From NCBI RefSeq assembly GCF_902167145.1, contig NC_050096.1:78860683-78924682 (forward strand): a stretch of DNA of 64,000 bases. The letters are read 5' to 3'. The notes under the pieces are model-generated. The model searched no databases. It was not told the origin of the DNA and saw only the letters and a list, made by a program, of their open reading frames with translations. The number at the start of each line of letters is the position of its first letter. Within the stretch, counting starts at the first letter, position 1. Below, piece by piece: positions 1-10,336 of this stretch. The DNA comes from Zea mays. Lineage: Eukaryota > Streptophyta > Magnoliopsida > Poales > Poaceae. The position numbers were made by a program, and so were the translations under genes.

Positions 1-150
1 ACTAACGGAGCAATCGACTTAAGTCGGCAACGACTTAAGGCGGTGCAACATGCTCACGCTTACTTAACTCGGGGTGAACACTATGCCCTACTAACGGAGC
101 AATCGACTTAAGTCGGCAACGACTTAAGGCGGGGCAACATGCTCATGCCC
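1..150. repeat. Tandem repeat, period about 89 bp (two copies seen)
   Basis: The segment starting actaacggagcaatcgactt at position 1 recurs at position 90 with near-identical sequence until about 150, where the copies diverge. The array probably continues to the left of the window. Each unit contains the inverted pair cgacttaagtcg / cgacttaagg. It belongs to the 3' non-pol region of the Grande-like element. Sequence from about 150 to 348 shows no gene. Confidence 0.7.
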
Positions 151-348
151 ATGCAATTCAGGGGATGACTTCTATATCCCGCAAACAAATCTCATAATCA
201 TCGCGCGTCGTTTCATTACTACAAATTTACGAACTGATGAATTCTGATACAATAAGAGAGTAACTATATCATTCGAATGCTGAACTGATGTCCTCTAACA
301 AATACTCGATCATGCTAACCGCGCGCTCAAAGCACGCAAAATGTTTCT

Positions 349-3300
349 CTATTTTGCAATGTCTTTTTCAGGGGCGACCGACGAAGAAGGGCGACTTGAA
401 GAATCGGGGGCAGCATTCACGTCAGCTCTTATGTCTTCAGGAACAGTCACGCCGGGTCTCCTCATCAAGATTCTTCCCGCCCGAATAGCCTTGTCCATGG
501 CTTTGTCGCGCTGGGCTTTGAGAGTAACAGAAGTTTCTTCAGCAACTTTAGCAGCCAGTCGAGCAGTCTCTAACTCCTGGGCAATGGATTTCTTGGAAGC
601 TCGGAGTTCTTTAATGGTGGCATCTTTTGCTGATATCAACTGCTTGAGGCGGGTCACTTCGTTAGTAGATTCCTGCAGCCTACAACGTTGATTGTCCAAT
701 TCCTCCATGGTAAAGCGGCGACTCCTCTCCAAGATGGTCAGCGAGTTGCTAGAATCATGGTACAATCTGTCAAGATTGTCACGAGAAGCAGCAAGGATAC
801 GCTTTTCTTCCTGCAAGCAAAAATCAACTCCCTCATAAACCGAGCAAGTAATAGGAACTCAGCGAGGCAAGGCACAGTTTTTCACCTTTTCAAAATCGAG
901 CTGAGCATGAAGAGAGGAACTCAGTGCATTGGCGTCATCCAAGGCAGCAGAGACTTGACTCAGTTCAGTTTGGCTCTGAAAGTACTTCTCCTCGAAGTCA
1001 GCACACCGCTGGACCAATTCAGCCTGGTCTCGGGAATGTTTTTCCTCAAGAGTTGAAATCTGCCGAGTCATTCCTAGCAAGAGACAATCAAACAAAACGG
1101 GGTCAGAAGGTAAAGCAGTTGACAGCAAAGGCAAAGAGAAGCACAAAGGGCACTAACCAGCGTTGGTTGCCTACAATTCAGAGACGCGATGTTGAAGAGA
1201 CACTGGATTCCAACATGCAAGAGATGAAGCCACTTCTGGGATGGAAGCACCCTGCAATCTCAGCTGGCTGGCCATCCCATCCACCAAAGCCTGATGAGGA
1301 AGACAAAAGAGGGTGAGGATAGCAGCTCATACGATGTGAAAATCAAGCTAAAATACATCACGATACCTGGAGATTGGTAAAGAACGAAGGGATCCCCAAA
1401 TTAGAGGAGATAAGTGGATAAGCAGGCGTAAGGCCACCAACCGGAGCAACTTGCAACAAACCAGCAGAGATCAGTCCAGTACCTTCAGCAGAACCCAACA
1501 CTCGGTCAGCAGGGGCGCTGCCCTCTAAAGCGACTTCCTGATCCAAACTTTGGGCTACCACCATACAGCCAGAGCGTGGAGGAGACCCCGCGTGAACGTC
1601 CATGGAAGTACAGGAAGGAGACCCTGCTTGGGCACCCTCAGGGGCTGGGTCATAGTTGGCACTGCCCACTTGAGTCGGATCATCCCCGGCAGCACCCTCG
1701 GGGGCTGGGCAGTGGCTTACACTCTTCACCCGAGCTAAGTCATCCCCGGCGACATCCTCGGGGGCTGGGCATTTGTCAGCACCATTCTTGAGGTCCAAGC
1801 TCTCTGCAGTAACCACCTCTAAGGTTGACGGGCCCTCAGCCACTTCCATAGGACCAGAACGATCCAAGTCAGCTTCCCGACCCTCGAGATCGCGCTCTAA
1901 GGTCGACGAGGCACGGGATGACCTCAACCCAGCATCAGGCACGTCAACGCAAGCCTCCATTACACCATCATCCACTGGCTCCGATAACAAGTCTTCTGGG
2001 ACCATATCTTCAAGAGTTTGATCAAAGTTGGCTAGGGACAGTTCTTGCAGGCCAATGAGGGCAGACAAAGCAGGAGAGGGAACTCCACTACTTCCACCGC
2101 TGGCGATGAATTGCCGACTGTTCTTCCGAGTCAAAGGAGCTTCATTTTCTTCCTCCTCATCATCCACATTGACAACACAAGCAGCACACCCATTGGGATC
2201 AGCAATAGGTGGAGCACCCACATTGGGATCAGCAGCCGATTGGGTACACCCATTGGGGTCAGCATCAACAAGTCCAGTCACAGGCATTTCTTCAGTAGCA
2301 GGAACTGAGGCACCAACGTCCTGATCAAAGCTGGATACTCGCCGGAGGCGTCTTCTTTTCTTCTTCTGCTCATCAGCAGAAGGATCAGGCTGATTGGCTC
2401 GGCAAGGGCGCCTTGGGCGAGTACTGACAGGTTTCTGTGCATCCAAAGTAGAATCAACCTCTGGGAGGGGCACCACTACCAACGCCCCGGCAGGAGCAGC
2501 ATCAGAAGAATCCTCGGCTAGCAAATCAAGCATAGCGTTTATATCTGCATCACTAGGATTCAGGGGCACCTCAAAATGGACCTGCCGTTCGTCATCAGGA
2601 ATCTCCCCAAGCGAAGCAACCAAAGCACTAACTTCTTCAGCAGAGGGTCGCACTCTAAGACCCAAACTGCCATCAGAAACTGGTGGATTCGACACGAAAA
2701 GGGTGAAGGCTTTGAGAGGAGGCAAGTTCCAGGCCAAGTACGCCACTGGAGCACCAACATTTGACACCTTGCCCCTGAGGATCATTTCAAGTCGGCTCAC
2801 CAAGTTTGCAGAAGGAATTCTCCTGTTGGTAACCCGAGTTGAGTCGGCTAGCCCCCGATACAGATAAGCTGGATAGGCTCTGTCTTTCAGTGGCTGAATA
2901 TTCTTGAAAACAAAGTCAGTAACCACAGCTTCAGCAGTTAGACCCCTCTCTTTCAGCAGTCCAACTTCAGCTAGCAACACACCTGCCTCAACTACCTCCT
3001 GATCTGTGGGAGACTCGGTCCAGCTTGGGGTGCGAACGTCCGGCTGTCTTCCCGACCGGGAGGGGAGAGAATTCCCATAATTCTCAACTATGAACCACTC
3101 TAGGTGCCATCCCTTAATACTGTCCTTGAGTGGGATCTCGAGATATTCAGTTTTCCTCCCACGGCGCATCTCCAAGCTGGCACCCCCGACTAACTGATGT
3201 TGTCCCCCGGCCATCCCAGGGCGACAATGATACAAATATTTCCATAAACCAAAATGTGGCAGCACGCCAAGAAAGGCTTCGCATAAGTGAACGAAAATGG

Positions 3301-3640
3301 AGATTTGCAGAATTGAATTGGGGTTCAAATGGGTCAAGTTAATGTGGTAGAAATCAAGAAGGCCGCGGAAAAAGGGAGAGATGGGAAGGCCGAGGCCGCG
3401 GAGAAGAAAAGGGGCGTAAACAACGGATTCATGGGTATCTTCTGTCGGAACAGTGAACCCGTGGCAAATCCGCCAAGAACAGAGTTCTCGCGGAGGAAGA
3501 ACCCCGATAGATACGAGGTGGAGAAGTTCAGTTTCGGAAATAACAGACATGTGGTTACCTGCGAAAGGCAACTGGCTGTTGGGATCGATTGGAGGAATCA
3601 CCACAGCAGACGAGCTCGCGGTTTTCCTCTTGGGCGCCAT
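349..3640 (-). CDS. Antisense four-exon gene of a Grande-like retroelement (putative 'gypsy-type transposon' / Transposase_28-like protein)
   Basis: The gene lies on the minus strand, opposite to the element. I read four exons: 3640-1367 (ATG at 3640-3638, 758 codons), 1290-1158, 1073-886 and 810-349 (stop at 349-351). The three introns are 76, 84 and 75 bp. All have GT donors and AG acceptors, with T-rich acceptors at 1074 and 811, and codon phase is kept across every junction. The N-terminal third, starting MAPKRKTASSSAVVIPPID, resembles the plant-specific domain called 'putative gypsy type transposon' (Transposase_28), with an ELLHLVSIGVLPPRE-like start. The middle is rich in acidic residues, Pro and Ser, with repeated DPNGC and CPAPEGAAGDD-like motifs. 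Exons 3 and 4 encode a long coiled coil. One in-frame TAG at 1173-1171 interrupts exon 2, probably from CAG. Function is unknown. A longer open frame starts at 3811, but the 3640 Met looks like the natural start. Only a weak CATAAGAG lies about 110 bp upstream. Confidence 0.7.
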
Positions 3641-3854
3641 CTCGATTCTAACAGCGAGCAGAGCGGAAGGCGAATGGCAGAGAGGATTCGGGAGCGGAAA
3701 ATCAAGAACTAGGGCACGGAAAGCAAAGGCGGCTAAAAGCGCAGCTCTTATGGGATATTCTCGAGCCAGATACCGTTTCAAAAAGTGCCCAGTCAGCACC
3801 CAGCGTACCACGTGGTCATCCGGCAGTTATTTCCAGAAAACCGGCGTGCCACCT

Positions 3855-4445
3855 CATCACTCGGCTATCATCCTCAAAGTGATTCGCGCGGCCCGCTATC
3901 ACTCGGCGTTACCTCTAAAATACGGACGTTGCTTTTCCATCACTCGGCGTTGCCTCTAAAACGCTAATACAGTGTTCAGTCGCTCGGCGTTGCCTCTAAA
4001 ACGCCGATGTCGCCTCTCAGTAGCTCGGCGTTGCCTCTAAGACGCTGATATCGTATTCAATTACTCGGTGTTGCCTCTAAAACGCCGATACAGTGTTCAG
4101 TCGCTCGGCGTTGCCTCTAAAACGCCGATGTCGCCTCTCAGTAGCTCGGCGTTGCCTCTAAGACGCTGATATCGTATTCAATTACTCGGCGTTGCCTCTA
4201 AAACGCCGATACAGTGTTCAGTCGCTCGGCGTTGCCTCTAAAACGCCGATGTCGCCTCTCAGTAGCTCGGCGTTGCCTCTAAGACGCTGATATCGTATTC
4301 AATCACTCGGCGTTGCCTCTAAAACGCTGATACAGTGTTCAATCGCTCGGCGTTGCCTCTAAAATGCCGACGTCGCCTCTCAGTGGCTCGGCGTTGCCTC
4401 TAAAACGCTGATACTGTGTTCAATCACTCGGCAGTTACTCTAAAA
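3855..4445. repeat. Higher-order tandem array, 40-41 bp monomers in trimers of about 121 bp
   Basis: The core ctcggcgttgcctctaaaac recurs at about 3983, 4024, 4064, 4104, 4145, 4185, 4225, 4266, 4306, 4346 and 4387. Three spacer types alternate in fixed order: acagtgttcagtcg, tgtcgcctctcagtag and tatcgtattcaatta. The real unit is therefore a 121-bp trimer, repeated at least three times, with decayed units at both ends. The array lies between the two antisense genes of the Grande-like element, just upstream of the start of the larger one. It could be structural or act as a promoter-side repeat; nothing in the sequence decides this. Confidence 0.85.
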
Positions 4446-4639
4446 GCGCCGACACCATCTACAAAGTTACTCGGTGGCTATTCCTAAAAGCATCAGTTTG
4501 ATGCCCGAGTAATTCATTTACTGTCTCAAAGGAATCAGATTCGCAAACAAGCAAGAGGAGTATCAAAGAAAAGCCAACATCATTCTTGCATTAAAAGGGA
4601 AGATAATAAACTTACAAATCAACTCTTCACGAGTTGATA

Positions 4640-4745
4640 CTTCCCTACTATTACTACATTACATTACTACTACTACACTACGTTATACTACTCTACACTA
4701 CTAATACTACTACATTATTTTACTATACTACTTCTAATCTATACT
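4640..4745. repeat. TAC-rich low-complexity tract
   Basis: The stretch is a degenerate tactac/cattac microsatellite. It lies just downstream of the stop codon of the antisense acidic gene, so it may be part of its 3' untranslated region. No gene is seen between 4446 and 4767. Confidence 0.6.
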
Positions 4746-4767
4746 AATATCTAAAAACCAGTGGCAT

Positions 4768-5208
4768 TTAGCCACTGGCCTTGTTGCTGCCCTTGCTGCT
4801 GCCACCACCGCCGCTGCCCCTGCTGCTGCCGCTGTTGCCACTCCTGCTGCCGCCGCCGTTGCCGCCCCTGCTGTTGCCGTCGCCGTCACCGTCACCGTCG
4901 TCGCCGCCGTCGTCGTCGTCGTCGTCGTCGTCCTCGTCCTCGCCGCCGCCGTCCGAGTCCTCCTCATCCGAGGAGTACTCGGACTCATCCGAGCCCTCGA
5001 GCCCGGAGCGCTCGACGGCCCGGATGTACGTCCAGACCTCCGCAGCAATCCCCTGAGAGTCGTCCGAGTCATCGGACGACGCTGGGGGAGAGACAGGAGC
5101 CGGAGACCCCTCGGACTCAGAGGAGAACTCCTCCTTTGAGTATTCCGAGTCGCCAAAGTCCTCTGACGGAGGAGTCGGCTCGCGCTTGCGTTTGTTGTTT
5201 TTGCCCAT
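4768..5208 (-). CDS. Antisense small acidic, Gly/Ser-rich protein of the Grande-like element
   Basis: The frame of 146 codons starts at ATG 5208-5206; an in-frame Met ten codons upstream (5238) is less likely, because 5208 sits better behind the TATA box at 5287-5295. The protein begins MGKNNKRKREPTPPSEDFGD, with a basic cluster that would suit nuclear import. A Ser/Glu/Asp-rich segment follows, then a short ordered-looking piece (AAEVWTYIRAVERSGLEG). After that comes a run of about 16 acidic residues broken by Gly, and a Gly/Ser/Asn tail. It has no match I recognise. The acidic run comes from a gtc/cgtc trinucleotide repeat, so part of the frame could be a low-complexity accident. The TATA box and sensible start argue for a real transcription unit. 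It is antisense to the LTR element, upstream of and in the same orientation as the larger antisense gene. Confidence 0.5.
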   Translation of the reverse strand: MGKNNKRKREPTPPSEDFGDSEYSKEEFSSESEGSPAPVSPPASSDDSDDSQGIAAEVWTYIRAVERSGLEGSDESEYSSDEEDSDGGGEDEDDDDDDDDGGDDGDGDGDGNSRGGNGGGSRSGNSGSSRGSGGGGSSKGSNKASG

Positions 5209-5286
5209 GGTGGAAAGGCAAGAAGAGGAAGAAGGCAAGCAGCGGAGAACAGCAAGAGATGTGAAATATTCAGAGAGGCAAAGGCA

Positions 5287-5295
5287 CTATTTATA
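5287..5295 (-). promoter_or_regulatory. TATA box of the antisense acidic gene
   Basis: On the minus strand the sequence reads TATAAATAG, a near-perfect plant TATA box, about 80 bp upstream of the ATG at 5208. That leaves room for a transcription start near 5262 and a leader of roughly 50 bases. No competing plus-strand gene uses the site. Confidence 0.6.
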
Positions 5296-5941
5296 GAAGA
5301 AGAAGGCAACCGCTCACCTCCAACCGCGGTCACTGAACAGTCGCAAAGCATTCAATAAGCACTTCAACCTGTCTGAAGACACGTCAGGCGGCTGACGCCG
5401 TTTCACGCAACACAACACCCATTGGGACTCCAGTCAACAGCGCGGAGGATATGATTACACCCGCTGTCACATCACATTACTACTCAGAAGCAGCCGGCTA
5501 AAACACTCAGCGCACCAAGCCGTCCCTTGCCCACACCCATTGGGGGGGGGGATGCCCAGGAATTATCAGTATATTTTTCAAAACGGTCACATCTGTGCAG
5601 GGCACGCAGTGAATACCTCAAGACAAAAATGAGATACCAGTAAGGATCAGAGGAAAGCCAAATATAGCCAGTGAAGTACAAAATATGGCCGACAGAAGCG
5701 ATGTGAAGACTAGACAGAGAACGTCCATCAGACGTCCAATCAGTCACAAAGCAAATAAATTGCACTACCTAGCAAGATATGGATGGATTGCGAACTCGGC
5801 TGCTAAAGACAAAATACATGCTGACCTCTGAAGCAAAATATGGATGACATAATGCTGACCTCCAAAGCATAATGCGAATAGCTTCATGCCGATTTCTACA
5901 AACCAGAAAGGATAATTTTTAGCAAAGAGACGCAAAAGGAA

Positions 5942-6220
5942 GACCTTCGAATGGATTATCCTCAAAAATCCATTTGAAGGTCGGGGGCTACACCCATTGG
6001 GTGCACCTCCGGTGCACCCCATGGATTATCGTTCCAAGCCAAGATAGTGCCGACTTATAAAGAGCGTGGAACAAGATTAAAAGGCCAGCTTTCAACCAAA
6101 ATGCAGGAGCACAAATGGAAATAATTTCTGGAGAAGACCTTCGAGTAGATTATTTTCTAAAATCTACTCGAAGCTCGGGGGCTACACCCATTGGGTGCAC
6201 CTCCGGTGCACCCAATGAAG
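5942..6220 (+). repeat. Two hairpin + polypurine-like modules (duplicated 3' terminal motif)
   Basis: Two copies, at 5942-6024 and 6136-6217, share one layout. Each has a stem-loop with arms such as ccttcgaatggat and atccatttgaagg, then tcgggggcta. A shared tail of about 33 bases follows, containing the perfect palindrome gggtgcacc tcc ggtgcaccc. The cgggggct core matches the true polypurine tract just before the 3' LTR at 6400. From 5296 to 5941 and 6221 to 6353 I see no gene; the small open frames there look incidental. Confidence 0.65.
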
Positions 6221-6353
6221 TTCAGAATCCCACGAATCGAAATGCCGACCTCTAAGGCACGAGCACGAAACAAGGCTTCAGCCTACGAGAGATCAAAGCA
6301 GGAGAAGACAACAAGAAATCATTTTCTTCAAGTCACCTGCAAGCTGGACCTGG

Positions 6354-6399
6354 GATCTTTGGGCTGATTACCTCTAAATTAACCCAAAGATCGGGGGCT
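6354..6399 (+). promoter_or_regulatory. Hairpin and polypurine tract before the 3' LTR
   Basis: The arms gatctttgggct and aacccaaagatc form a stem whose 3' arm runs directly into atcgggggctt, the purine-rich tract touching the LTR. It is expected to prime plus-strand DNA synthesis. It is the third copy of the hairpin + cgggggct module seen at 5942 and 6136. Confidence 0.65.
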
Positions 6400-7028
6400 T
6401 GTGGGGGATAGATATCCCCCGGGTCCACTAAAAGAGTAAAAGACCCCACGAAAGGCCCAAGGGCCCAATAAATCGTGAGGTCATTCTTTCGTGGGCCTGG
6501 GGAGAAGCAACCAGCAAAGTAGATCGACATGAGGCCGGATTGGTGCAAACCCGAACGGCCCACAACGTCGAGCGATTGACCAAAACAGAAATCCGACTTT
6601 CCCGCGCCGGAGCCCCCATGCAACGGAGCCATGCAGAGATAAGTCGGCGGGGTCACGCAAGGATAAACTCAAGAGGTTCACTATCTTTTAGCTACTTGTT
6701 GTTATCATATCCGCATGTATTGCCCCACGGTCGAATATATAAGGCCTAGGGGGGCACCCCTTCAGAACGATCGACCCTATTACTTAGCCACCCACGTCAA
6801 CTCTCTGTATTCTCAATCCAGAGAGCTCTCTGTAACCACATTCACCAAGCATACTCACCAGGACGTAGGGTATTACGCATTTCTAAGCGGCCCAAACCTG
6901 TAAACCTTGTCCACTGTCCCTCGTGCAATCGGCACGAACCATTTTGCTACAGTCGTCGACATCGTCCTACTTCTAAAAACACCTCGAGGGGCAACCCCGG
7001 GTGTGCGGTCGGACCCAAAACACCGACA
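6400..7028 (+). repeat. 3' LTR of the Grande-like element (629 bp)
   Basis: It begins TGTGGGGGATAG and ends acaccgaca, giving the usual TG...CA borders. A TATA box (tatataag) lies at 6736-6743. The purine tract lies immediately upstream, and the sequence changes to a foreign reverse transcriptase gene right after. The matching 5' LTR lies outside the window. Confidence 0.8.
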
Positions 7029-9672
7029 CCAGCTCAACATTTTCTTGCCTTACCAAGAAGGTCCTCGAAAGCCAAATGGGCTGCAATGTCTTCACTTATT
7101 TGGACGACATCGTCATTGCGAGCAAAAGCAAGGAAGATCACCTCTCTGACCTCGCAGAAACATTCGCCAACATGCGCGAAGCAAGACTCCGATTGAACCC
7201 AGAGAAGTGCATCTTCGGGGTACGTCAAGGAAAGATCCTCGACTATCTAGTGTCACACCGAGGAATCAAAGCCAATCCAAATAAAATTCAAGCAATCATG
7301 GACATGGCACCGCCACAATCCACCAAGGACATCCAACGACTAACAGGCAGACTGGCGGCGTTGAACAGATTTATCTCTAAATCTGCCGAGCGAAGCCTCC
7401 CATTCCTTAAGACATTACGTGACGCGAAAGACTTCGTCTGGGGTCCAGAACAAGGAGCTGGCTTTCGAGTCTCTCAAAGAATACCTATCCGATCTGGTGA
7501 CCTTAGCAAGTCCAGACCCAGCACTCCCCCTCCTTCTATACATCGTAGCCTCGCACAGTGCAGTTAGCGCGGCGCTAGTCTAAGAAAAGGAAAAGGACGA
7601 CAAGGCTCAGCAACGCCCAGTATATTTTGTCTCCGAAGTCCTCACAAGTTCAAAATGCAACATGACAGAATTTGAGAAAATAACATACGCAGTCATCATG
7701 GCTTCACGCAAGCTAAGACACTACTTCGAGGCGTACAAAGTACGAGTCACTTCCGACAAGGGTTTTGGGGAGTTGCTTAGAAATCTAGAAACATCCGCCA
7801 GAATAGCAAAGTGGGCAGCAGAACTCTCAGGGTACAACATCACCTTCGAGCCTAGAACAACAATCAAAGCATAAGTCCTGGCTGATTTCATCATAGACTA
7901 GACAGGGCCTATGGGGCCACAACAGGAACATGCAGAAATAGTCTGGACTATCCACTGCGATGGCGCATGGTGTCACGCAGGTGCAGGGGCCGCGGCAATC
8001 ATTACATCACCCGCCGGAGTCAAATACAGATACGTCGCGCGCCTCAGCTTTTCACTCGAGTTAGACAAATGCACAAACAATATCGCCAAGTACGAAGCGG
8101 TCATCCTAGGACTTCGCAAGTTGCAAGCCCTCGGCGTGACCACATGCATCATTAAAACTGACTCTAAGCTCGTCGCTAGCCAAATCGAAAAAGACTACTC
8201 CGCCAAAGAGTCTGTGCTAATGCAGTATGTCGCCGCCATTCGAAGCCTCAAGAAATAATTCAAGGGTTTCACCTTACAACACATTGAGAGAAACAAGAAC
8301 GAAGATGCTGACACATTAGCTAAAGCAGCAGCGAAGGGTGAATCCCTACCCTCAGACGTATTTTATCACGTAGTCGGTACACCAGCCGTCAGAAACCTTG
8401 AAGGTCTGCAAATAACGCAAGACGCCGACGGACATCGGATTGTCAACCTTATAATGGCCGAAGACTGGCGGGCTCCAATAACCATGTACCTCCAAGGCCA
8501 CTACCATCCATCCAATCACAATGAAGCCAAAAGGCTTAAACACAAAAGCAGAGACTTCGCAGTCGTCAATGGCCAGCTCTACAAGAAAGGAATCAGCCAG
8601 CCCATGTTGAAATGCATAATTGAAGCCGAAGGCTTAGAGCTTCTCCGCGAGGTCCATAGCGGTACATGCGGATCACACTAAGGACCGAGGGCCCTCATAG
8701 CTAAGGTCATACGTCAGGGATTCTATTGGCCCGCAATCATATGCACGACCAACCAAGTAACCCGAGTGTGCAAAGCATGCCAGAAATTCTCGCCCCGAAC
8801 AAGCGCTCCTTCGCAATTCACCAAGCTCATCGCCCACACCTGGCCACCTCAGCGGTGGGGGCTCGATGTTGTCGGGCCACTTCCCATAGCCCAAGGCAAC
8901 CTCAAATTCACCTTCATCACTGTTGAATACTTCACCAAGTGGATCGAGACTAGGGTCGTATCCACAATAACATCCAAGACGACACAAAATTTTTTCTGGC
9001 ATTATATCATATGTCGGTTCGGAGTCCCATCCGAATTAACAGTCGATAACGGCAAGCCGTTCGACAACCAAGACTTCCGAGAATTTTGCAACTCCATCGG
9101 CACGAAGGCAGTGTTCGTCTCCGTCTAACACCCACAATCCAACAGAGTAGTTGAGCGCGCCAACGACAAGATTTTCAGCGCAATCAAGAAAAGGCTACAA
9201 GACGACAAAAAGGGCAAATGGGCGGACCAACTACCCGAAGTCATATGGGCATTAAACACAACAGAATCCAGAGCGACTAGGTTCACACCTTTCCGCTTGA
9301 TGTACGGATCCGAAGCAATGACATCGCAAGAGCTAAAGCACGGATCCCCACGAGAAGCCCCATAGCCACCCCTGACATCGACGAACCAACCTCTAAAGAC
9401 CTCATAGACGGAGACTGTGTCCTTGCTTTAGAGGCACTGAGCAAATACCAAGCACAGACTAAGGCATGGGGCAACAGCACTGTCATCCCAAGAGAGTTCA
9501 AAGAAGGAGACTTAGTACTCACCAGAACCAAAAGAATAGAGTCTCGGGGCAAGCTTGAACCCAAGTGGAAGCGGCCAAAACATCCCCGAATGCTTACAGG
9601 CTCACCTCACCATCCGGCAAAGACTTAGAGCATTCGTGGAACGTGGATAACCTACGCAAATTATTTGTCTAG
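7029..9672 (+). pseudogene. pol: gypsy pol remnant: reverse transcriptase (partial), RNase H, archaeal-type RNase H, integrase
   Basis: The first part encodes the YLDDIV catalytic motif of reverse transcriptase (near 7097) and the typical thumb sequence (NPEKCIFGV). RNase H follows to about 7870. From 7930 a second RNase H starts (IHCDGAWCHAGAGAAAI, with KTDSKLVASQI later). Integrase starts with a zinc-binding H..H...C..C region at 8650-8790. It continues with GLDVVGP, VDNGKPF and a VVERAND segment that supply the D, D and E. The frame ends naturally at TAG 9670-9672. Stops and shifts occur at about 7566, 7873, 8256, 8680, 9126, 9364 and near 9600, so it is dead. Its 5' part is missing because the Grande-like element inserted within the reverse transcriptase. 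Confidence 0.9.
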
Positions 9673-9930
9673 TCCCAAGGCCTGAGCGCCTTTGTAATTC
9701 TTATAAAAAATGTCAATCAGGCCCACACTCTTTTCCTCCCAGGGGGTGAGGTTTTTAACGAGGCGGAGCCATGTAATAAACTGCCACAAAAGCCCCCCCC
9801 CAAATAAAAACAAGGTCAAACTAGCACCACGGCTGCGGGTGTCGAAAAAGACCGCGACACCGGTCTTCGGCATTTGACGCATAAACAGTCACCGCAACAG
9901 GCAGCCTAGACAACCTTTGCGTGCGACACT

Positions 9931-10336
9931 GTCCGAGCAAAAGTCTCTTGAGGGTGCAGCTGGAAAACGCATAATAAGTGCACGACACCACCCACATGGT
10001 GCGAAGTCTTCCACGAAGACACCGTCCGAGCAAAAGTCGCCTAAGGGTGCAGCCGGAAAAAGCACAATAAATGCGCGACATCACCCACAGGGTGCGAAGT
10101 CTTTCACGAAGACACCGTCCGAGCAAAAGTCGCCTAAGGGTGCAGCCGGAAAAAGCACAATAAGTGCGCGACACCACCCACAGGGTGCGAAGTCTTCCAT
10201 GAAGACATCGTCCGAGCAAAAGTCACCCAAGGGTGCAGCCAGAAAAACCAAAGTACGTAACAACACTCACAGCGCGCGATCTCCCCTACATAAGCCACCA
10301 TCCAAGCAGAAGTCGCCTAAAGGTGCAGCTGGATAA
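9931..10336. repeat. Five-copy tandem repeat, period 93 bp
   Basis: The core gtccgagcaaaagtcgccta starts at 9931, 10024, 10117 and 10210, with a more diverged copy near 10300. Because 93 is a multiple of three, the array stays open in a plus and a minus frame with 31-residue repeats. There is no other sign of coding. It lies between the pol remnant and the antisense gene of the second gypsy element. 10337-11223 shows no supportable gene. Confidence 0.85.

Larger units (their letters stand above)
1..7028 (+). mobile_element. 3' part of a Grande-like Ty3/gypsy (Tat-type) LTR retrotransposon
   Basis: The element runs off the left edge of the window. Its 3' LTR (6400-7028) is preceded by a polypurine tract, so the element reads left to right. 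The 6.4 kb before the LTR hold no gag or pol. They hold two clusters of tandem repeats (1-150 and 3855-4445) and two genes on the opposite strand (349-3640 and 4768-5208). A roughly 630-bp LTR, internal clusters of tandem repeats and an antisense gene in a long 3' region are what I recall for the maize element Grande; this assignment is from memory. Downstream, at 7029, sequence switches at once to the reverse transcriptase of a different gypsy element, so the insertion split that gene. The left target duplication is outside the window; the right copy would begin ccagc at 7029. Confidence 0.75.

Noticed and set aside
3855..4445. CRISPR-like regularly spaced repeats
   Set aside because: Spacers are themselves repeated in fixed order, no Cas genes occur, and the context is plant retroelements; it is a higher-order tandem repeat.
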